Assembly (NCBI GenBank): GCA_946546925.1
Contig: CAMNOS010000013.1
Coordinates: 1-34,191 of the forward strand
DNA: 34,191 bases
Direction: 5' to 3'
From: an uncultured Butyrivibrio sp.
Lineage (GTDB): Bacteria; Bacillota; Clostridia; Lachnospirales; Lachnospiraceae
In this document: positions 31,401 through 34,191 of the stretch, piece by piece
Numbering within the stretch: position 1 is the first letter of the stretch
How the letters are laid out: each line of letters opens with the position of its first letter
Program-made: the position numbers and the translations under genes
The notes under the pieces: generated by a model
Told to the model about the DNA's origin: nothing
The model's input: the letters and a program-made list of their open reading frames with translations, nothing else
Databases searched by the model: none

Positions 31401-32584
31401 GCCTTTCTACTTCTGTGGAGTACACGGGAAAAGAAATATCACTTACAGATCTGTTTAATTCCAATGATAAGAATCTTGAAGAAGCCTGGAAAACTACCGG
31501 AGAGGCGGTTCTTTATACGGTTGATAAATCCAAAGTAAAGCATGCTCTTACAAAGGAAACGGTAAATCCGGACAATGCGGACTATGCTGTATCTATGGAG
31601 AACACCGGTAACGTAGGCAAGTTTAATCTTGTATTTACCGGCAAAAATGGCTATAGCGGCAGCATCAAGAAGACAATTACCGTTAAGGCCTACAATCTCA
31701 AGAATGATACAAAGAATAAGCTTACGGTTACCATTGGCGACAATGAGGTTTACTATTCCAAGGGCGGAGCAAAGTGCAAGGATGTTACCGTGAAGTTCGG
31801 TGATTCCGTGATCCTCAGGGAAGGAATTGATTACACTCTTTCCTATAAGAATAACGGCAAGGTGGCGGATGCCGAAATTGCCGGTGCGAAAGCGCCTGTG
31901 CTCATAGTAAAGGGCAAAGGCAATTTTGCCGGAGCAGGAACAGCTGTGAAATTCAGCATTAAGAAGGCTCCCTTTGATAAGGGCCATATTTCTTTTGCTG
32001 CAAATGACGTTAAGTTTAATGCCGGAGGAAAAGCAGGCTACTTTATACAGACTCCCAAGTTTACCGACAGCGGCAAGGCCATTGCCATAGGCAAAGACAA
32101 GGATATAGAGGCCCTGGCCAAGATTGATTACAGATATTACTATGTCGGAACTGCGGCCATGACAGACGGCAATGTGAAATCAGACGGCGAGGAGGTTGAT
32201 CCTTCAGATAAGCCTGCAGCCGGAACCATCATCGGCATAGCGGTAAGTCCTGTCTGCTCGGAGAAGAGCTCCTATTACAGTGCCGGCGCGTTGGAGTGCA
32301 GCTACAGAATAATAGATGCTTCCAAGGACATCTCAGGAGCTAAGGTAACGGTTAAGGATGTCAGCGGACTGGGCTTTAACAACGGAATGGAAGTCATTCC
32401 CATCAGCGAAAAAGATCTTAAGGTCACCCTCCAGGGAAAAGAGCTGGATCCGGGAGACTACAGGATTGTCTCCGTATCCGATAACAGATTTATCGGAACG
32501 GCAACGGTTACACTTGAAGGAACAGGTGAATACGGCGGTAAAAAGACCTTTAAGTTCAGGATTACGGCCAGAGGCCTGTCATAA
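25406..32584 (+). CDS. Giant secreted repeat protein (Listeria-Bacteroides repeats, Ig-like and chitobiase-type modules)
   Basis: The 2392-residue product has a signal peptide (IKRR start, hydrophobic core, cut near VQA-AD at residues 29-30). A very Glu-rich segment follows to about residue 92. Residues about 93-1275 hold some 12 divergent units of 80-110 residues with a G-W/Y-Y centre and a T-x-Y-x-K-W end (TGWYSD, TLYAGW, EGWFLD, TFYAKW), the Listeria-Bacteroides (Flg_new) type. About 1277-1370 and 1371-1470 are BIG2-like Ig domains. About 1563-1642 is a chitobiase-C-terminal-like module (VTIKYSVNGGEYSVYSGPI). From 1643 to the end come repeated modules built on EGRDYTVSYANN or EGIDYTLSYKNN and TVKGKGNYA or IVKGKGNFA. 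There is no LPXTG, SLH, dockerin or C-terminal membrane helix, so how it stays on the surface is unclear. No catalytic domain was recognised. Adhesion or a structural surface role is inferred. Confidence 0.85.
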   Translation: MIKRRLVSMIITVTMAVSSLQFSYINVQAADLEEDLEIAALAAEEASEESSEEIFAEETEVQEEVSEELNTEEISVEETAVPEPETEEETLLDASYKGLVLNAGEGTFKDGTKEISFDSYQEESLTNYVLNNAYYPVREGYAFRGWAHLDERDVTSYNSQKEKYYLHHDASVHPGTTLYPKWSPTRKYMVVLDKDNDLSNGGGYVMVDGEKKTQIVVYVAGDECLKQGQNYDLIRNMSYNAEHTDTSYYFAGFYRQAGVNNQNIYDSDPDFTIVDGNSYVYDDTTVYAGFKENGCAVTLHDSTGGYFKHSSNKDQYEGRNTTYIYRLGPSYYICARSSLEEVCLNDDATVAFLGLYYDSAFTNPVTEEELNIGQMYVYGLLDEHDNLDLYVRWGNEVPMITFDPNGGVYVDNKESEGDGDYDLSSEPIVIAQRPNLSFDKMPINLSDRHKTFTGWYSDASCSAASKVSDEYGYIYFHNGNGTWFTQSTTLYAGWESTRTVITFSAPEGCTFNGYDADLKENITSDKIIVTINKDGNRTLAYGNGRVNEVVYTDKHKSFDKWSYNGKNYEDDVLNGMTFTKDTTITPVSKECVYVKVDFGGEIATDNDNEYSIYEEKLNKNDKFSNLVWFVHNKDNTKYIEGYYHDSEYKSPLPQNALVGQYVVTKDETIYAKWADYYTVTFDMGPLSIDGSHTIEKTHIKKGETLDYCPKGTPISRDKRSSFKGWLMDGKSITPDEIKALTVNKRFTIKADYDEMVFITFDVNTSNTAAKVTYNLNWVNDQYGVIAVRKGYNLQGYEFPGASYWQNNITDAEDPTEDYRTFEGWFLDKACTLPLDRSSYIADEDATFYAKWAADTFYTITFVNTRTNLGEMQLGDAELLFRYDSVNVYVPKGAPYAFNGVDVGDGFEFPHININEENRDTQQAFHTGEWSTNADGSGQRWFLDGSRGYFIDEDGTKHSFKPEEFIPTRDMTFYTVWDEAITVTLNLNGGQCGYDDGYHFIDNPFVFHKASNTLTGRFPKGSTYSEIKKYIPEYLYLTKGEVHWGYKESSCKTLFNDSDILTEDTAIYAAFGTKKNVAITFLSGDEGYYSKTGTGQYERINNSKVYEAYVPAGGIYRTEMDIPFIDDDHKAFFGMYELLGDGYAADLSKPCPYTVYEDGKWYLELTDRKPDKVYMAAYADASIITVDAGEYGNFNDNESARNRVKEKVAAGRYINLSKYEQNIETNGGAWPLGWYYRDGNGVEHKLIVTWSKNGKALYKPTGDIDIYYKWATGSAARNITNIDVSANSGLELKIGEQKTLLSVVTPSDINADVTWFLDDYTCGSGNAAKECPVMLKNDGTIIGKAEGTARVYAIADGKRSDEVTVTVSDEEAEKSLVLKVDGSAASDDAYGLYKGDSLSLAADITPEWLETELVWSCTDTEIVKLTGSRASATATAGSKAGKATVTVKTKDGKLSKSISVNVSIPISFDTHDTVLAAIEGNTLSIISTVMQGYTASYELTDDAGNSVTDLVKMEVKSGGEIVLTPLKFELAREYNLILKGSATINGKTYTDECSILLSSAKGAEAPYCTPFVENGGELTVEKGTRVRLDCSSPGVTIKYSVNGGEYSVYSGPIVITKDTVIRAFAESEKLSRSATVTYNFMLDQDWGEISESIRSDVFAGNISEVPADLWFAIRQEADNKYARIDNVDTDASHTGKNAKLGKLTGQSFLYTGSKITFNDRINVFYGKSRLIEGRDYTVSYANNTAAAAETSAKAPTFTVKGKGNYASTINFKFGITEADIEDTEITSEKTVAIAASSKLSAVKPTVSFNGKKLSLNKDYVLKYYKTEVGSANLITDAQLKTLKAEENQTYVIQIADKEGGNFAKGPKTETVLVKTYSASNKAYVQASKLKVRDASGKAVKLAYAKDTTYTADKLFGAEGGNAPLICVYNGKTALTYNKDFTVELVGKDTRHNAAGKHSFVIKGISKSESDLSEGEVIVVGNKTATYEIVGTPMKSVKIAGLSTSVEYTGKEISLTDLFNSNDKNLEEAWKTTGEAVLYTVDKSKVKHALTKETVNPDNADYAVSMENTGNVGKFNLVFTGKNGYSGSIKKTITVKAYNLKNDTKNKLTVTIGDNEVYYSKGGAKCKDVTVKFGDSVILREGIDYTLSYKNNGKVADAEIAGAKAPVLIVKGKGNFAGAGTAVKFSIKKAPFDKGHISFAANDVKFNAGGKAGYFIQTPKFTDSGKAIAIGKDKDIEALAKIDYRYYYVGTAAMTDGNVKSDGEEVDPSDKPAAGTIIGIAVSPVCSEKSSYYSAGALECSYRIIDASKDISGAKVTVKDVSGLGFNNGMEVIPISEKDLKVTLQGKELDPGDYRIVSVSDNRFIGTATVTLEGTGEYGGKKTFKFRITARGLS

Positions 32585-32593
32585 TATTAGAAG

Positions 32594-32605
32594 TTTTGTA
32601 CAAAA
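32594..32605. repeat. 12-base perfect palindrome after the giant gene
   Basis: TTTTGTACAAAA reads the same on both strands and lies ten bases after the stop. It is too compact to make a normal terminator and no U-run follows. It could be an operator, but nothing supports that beyond symmetry. No convincing terminator was found for the giant gene. Confidence 0.4.
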
Positions 32606-32637
32606 TTAATAAAGATTTCATAGGTTTCACCAAGATA

Positions 32638-32691
32638 TTGTCGGATATATTGTTGCGAAATTAACAAAAGATGTGTAAAATATTTGTCGGA
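32638..32691 (+). promoter_or_regulatory. Promoter of the glycerophosphodiesterase gene flanked by direct repeats
   Basis: TTGCGA (32653-32658) and TAAAAT (32676-32681) are 17 bases apart and form a good sigma-A promoter; transcription would start near 32688. The octamer TTGTCGGA occurs at 32638-32645, before the -35 box, and again at 32684-32691, across the start site. Such paired sites could bind a repressor. The regulator is unknown. Confidence 0.55.
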
Positions 32692-32728
32692 CAAGTTATA
32701 AATTTATCAATTAGGAAGTGGTCTTCAA

Positions 32729-33631
32729 ATGTATTTTCTGCAGGTTTTGTGCATAGTTATCGTGGTTTTGGCGGTTTTGTATCTGCTGATGATAATGCCT
32801 CGTATGACGAAGAGACCGGACATGGAGCCACTGCTTGTTAACCTTTATGCACACCGGGGACTGCATGATAACAATTCCGATGCGCCGGAGAATTCCATGG
32901 CAGCTTTTAAAAAGGCAGTGGATGCCGGATACGGCATTGAATGTGATGTCCAGCTGACCAAAGACGGAGTTCCGGTTATTTTCCATGATTTTACACTTCA
33001 GCGAGTTGCAAGATATCCCGAGGGCAGGATCCCCAAGGATGCGCCTCTGACGGACGATGCGTCTTATGGAGTCAAGGGCAAGGTTATCGACTACACCTAT
33101 GATGAACTCATGGAGTTCCATCTGCTGGGCTCATCTGAGAAGATCCCCAGGTTTGAGGACTTCCTTAGGGCAGTTGACGGAAGGGTTCCGCTGATAATAG
33201 AGCTCAAGATAGAGCTCAAAGATCTCTCCGTATGCGGGAAGGTCATGGATCTTCTGAGGGACTACAAGGGTCTGTACTGCATCGAGTCCTTTAATCCGCT
33301 AGGTGTGATCTGGCTCAGAAGACATTATCCTCAGATTGTAAGAGGACAGCTTTCGGATGAATTCCACAAAGACAAGCCGGAGGAGTTTTCAGGAGTTTTA
33401 TATTTTGTCCTGACACATCTGATGTTCAATTTCCTGTCCAAACCTGATTTTATAGCTTTTAACTGCAGATATTCAAAGAGTGTATCGATGCAGATATGCA
33501 GACATCTCTATAAATGCACAACGGCTGCATGGACCGTCAAGTCCAAGGAACAGCTTTTGGAAGCCAAGAAGGATTTTGATATCTTTATCTTTGACAGCTT
33601 CATCCCTCCTGAAAGGAACAGAGCGAGGTAA
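32729..33631 (+). CDS. Membrane-anchored glycerophosphodiester phosphodiesterase family protein
   Basis: The product (300 residues) belongs to the GDPD/UgpQ family, which cleaves glycerophosphodiesters to glycerol-3-phosphate and an alcohol. Residues 4-23 form one membrane segment (LQVLCIVIVVLAVLYLLMI). The catalytic pattern follows: YAHRGLHDN (His42), APENSMAAF, GIECDVQLTKDGVPVIFHD with the metal-binding Glu and Asp and the second His, and IELKIELKD later. In many family members the second region reads ELK once; here IELK occurs twice in a row. Length fits the family. AGGAAG lies upstream of the ATG with longer than usual spacing. It is a single-gene unit by its own promoter. Substrates may be lipid head groups or teichoic-acid-like polymers; that is inference. 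Confidence 0.9.
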   Translation: MYFLQVLCIVIVVLAVLYLLMIMPRMTKRPDMEPLLVNLYAHRGLHDNNSDAPENSMAAFKKAVDAGYGIECDVQLTKDGVPVIFHDFTLQRVARYPEGRIPKDAPLTDDASYGVKGKVIDYTYDELMEFHLLGSSEKIPRFEDFLRAVDGRVPLIIELKIELKDLSVCGKVMDLLRDYKGLYCIESFNPLGVIWLRRHYPQIVRGQLSDEFHKDKPEEFSGVLYFVLTHLMFNFLSKPDFIAFNCRYSKSVSMQICRHLYKCTTAAWTVKSKEQLLEAKKDFDIFIFDSFIPPERNRAR

Positions 33632-33638
33632 TTCCCAC

Positions 33639-33644
33639 TATAAT
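33639..33644 (+). promoter_or_regulatory. Probable -10 box of the ppdK promoter
   Basis: A perfect TATAAT lies eight bases after the preceding stop and about 70 bases before ppdK. The -35 candidate GGAACA, 18 bases upstream, lies inside the preceding gene and matches only in its second half. CCACT and AGTGG flank the -10 box as a small inverted repeat (33635-33654), which might be an operator. Confidence 0.45.
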
Positions 33645-33681
33645 ATAAAAGTGGTAGTTATAAAAATGTATATATGAAAGG

Positions 33682-33700
33682 TTACCGGCGGAACCGGTAA
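33682..33700 (+). promoter_or_regulatory. Leader stem-loop just upstream of the ppdK ribosome site
   Basis: TTACCGG (33682-33688) pairs perfectly with CCGGTAA (33694-33700) across a five-base loop, directly before the GAAAGG ribosome site. No U-run follows, so it is not a terminator. A 5' stabilising hairpin for an abundant mRNA is the likeliest role. Confidence 0.5.
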
Positions 33701-33713
33701 GAAAGGTAAAAAC

Positions 33714-34191
33714 ATGGCGAACAAATGGGTTTATATGTTTAGCGAAGGTGACATGACAATGCGTAACCTCCTCGGTGGTAAGGGTGCTAACCTTGCTGAG
33801 ATGACAAGCATTGGCCTGCCTGTACCACAGGGCTTCACAATCACAACAGAGGCCTGCACACAGTATTATGAGGATGGCCGTAAGATTAACGACGAGATCA
33901 TGGCTCAGGCTATGGAAGGCGTTAAGAAGATGGAGGAGATCAACGGCAAGAAGTTTGGCGATCTTCAGAATCCTCTGCTTGTTTCAGTTCGTTCCGGTGC
34001 TCGTGCATCAATGCCCGGTATGATGGACACAATCCTCAACCTTGGTCTTAATGACGAAGTTGTTGCAGCTATGATCAAGGGCAATCCTGATCCTGCTTTC
34101 GAGCGTTTCGTATATGATTCATATCGTCGTTTCATCCAGATGTTCTCAGATGTAGTTATGGAAGTAGGTAAGAAGTACTTCGAGCAGCTCA
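33714..34191 (+). CDS. ppdK: Pyruvate, phosphate dikinase, 5' part only
   Basis: This enzyme interconverts ATP, pyruvate and phosphate with AMP, phosphoenolpyruvate and pyrophosphate, and serves in pyrophosphate-linked glycolysis or gluconeogenesis of anaerobes. The gene runs off the right edge; 159 codons are visible. They show the N-terminal ATP-grasp pattern [46 protein letters not shown] and ILNLGLND, which is specific to PpdK rather than PEP synthase. GAAAGG lies about seven bases before the ATG. All seven arginine codons in view are CGT, unlike the AGG/AGA habit of the neighbouring genes, and many valines and alanines use GTT and GCT. This codon bias suggests very strong expression. The central phospho-His domain lies outside the window. 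Confidence 0.95.
   Translation, partial: MANKWVYMFSEGDMTMRNLLGGKGANLAEMTSIGLPVPQGFTITTEACTQYYEDGRKINDEIMAQAMEGVKKMEEINGKKFGDLQNPLLVSVRSGARASMPGMMDTILNLGLNDEVVAAMIKGNPDPAFERFVYDSYRRFIQMFSDVVMEVGKKYFEQL

Noticed and set aside
31439-31987. 182-codon open frame on the minus strand inside the giant secreted protein gene
   Set aside because: It is a shadow of repetitive coding sequence, without a start signal or known domain.
32500-32584. Sortase LPXTG-type anchor at the end of the giant protein
   Set aside because: The C-terminus reads KFRITARGLS with no LPXTG-like motif, hydrophobic helix or basic tail.

Overview
The window looks like chromosome of a Gram-positive anaerobe of the Lachnospiraceae, possibly close to Butyrivibrio or Pseudobutyrivibrio. 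This is inferred, not proven. It rests on SAICAR synthase and ABC-F proteins of Bacillota type, AGGAGG-type ribosome sites, heavy AGG/AGA arginine use, pyruvate phosphate dikinase, c-di-GMP proteins with an N-terminal EAL and C-terminal GGDEF, and a giant secreted protein made of Listeria-Bacteroides-type repeats and Ig-like modules. No tRNA, rRNA, CRISPR array, insertion sequence or phage gene was seen. No stretch over 300 bases lacks a gene; the longest gap is 258 bases (16679-16936).

Layout. 1-1301 (minus strand): the 5' end of pyrB, then a membrane-anchored DUF5050-like protein. 1401-7153 (plus): a tight operon pheA, ppx (HD-fused), ppk, maf and a small very acidic protein, joining phenylalanine synthesis with polyphosphate turnover. 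7249-8064: a Cof-type HAD phosphatase. 8156-14096: the most distinctive block, a four-gene signalling operon. It encodes a transmembrane hybrid histidine kinase (HisKA-HATPase-REC-HPt), a double-receiver protein with a degenerate first receiver, a solute-binding lipoprotein with no permease nearby, and a REC-HD-GYP c-di-GMP phosphodiesterase. 14192-14791: thrH. 14780-16678 (minus): a membrane EAL protein whose 3' end overlaps thrH. 16937-19502: an ABC-F ATPase of YkpA type and purC. 19532-22096 (minus): a cytosolic EAL-PAS-GGDEF protein. 22263-25249: an SLC45-like MFS transporter and an ABC-F ATPase of YfmM type. 25406-32584: a 2392-residue secreted repeat protein. 32729-33631: a membrane-anchored glycerophosphodiesterase. 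33714-end: the start of ppdK, whose codon use suggests very high expression.

How the parts may work together. Three c-di-GMP proteins lie within 9 kb: HD-GYP, EAL, and EAL plus GGDEF. One of them sits downstream of a phosphorelay paired with an extracellular binding protein. The inferred model is that the lipoprotein binds a ligand, possibly a sugar or oligosaccharide, and engages the kinase sensor domain; phosphate then flows His-Asp-His to the response regulators and changes c-di-GMP turnover. The giant surface-type protein and the sugar-type MFS transporter are plausible but unproven members of the same lifestyle programme.

Several translation starts were moved from the longest open frame on the basis of Shine-Dalgarno spacing. 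Two of these are TTG starts (8156 and 22096).
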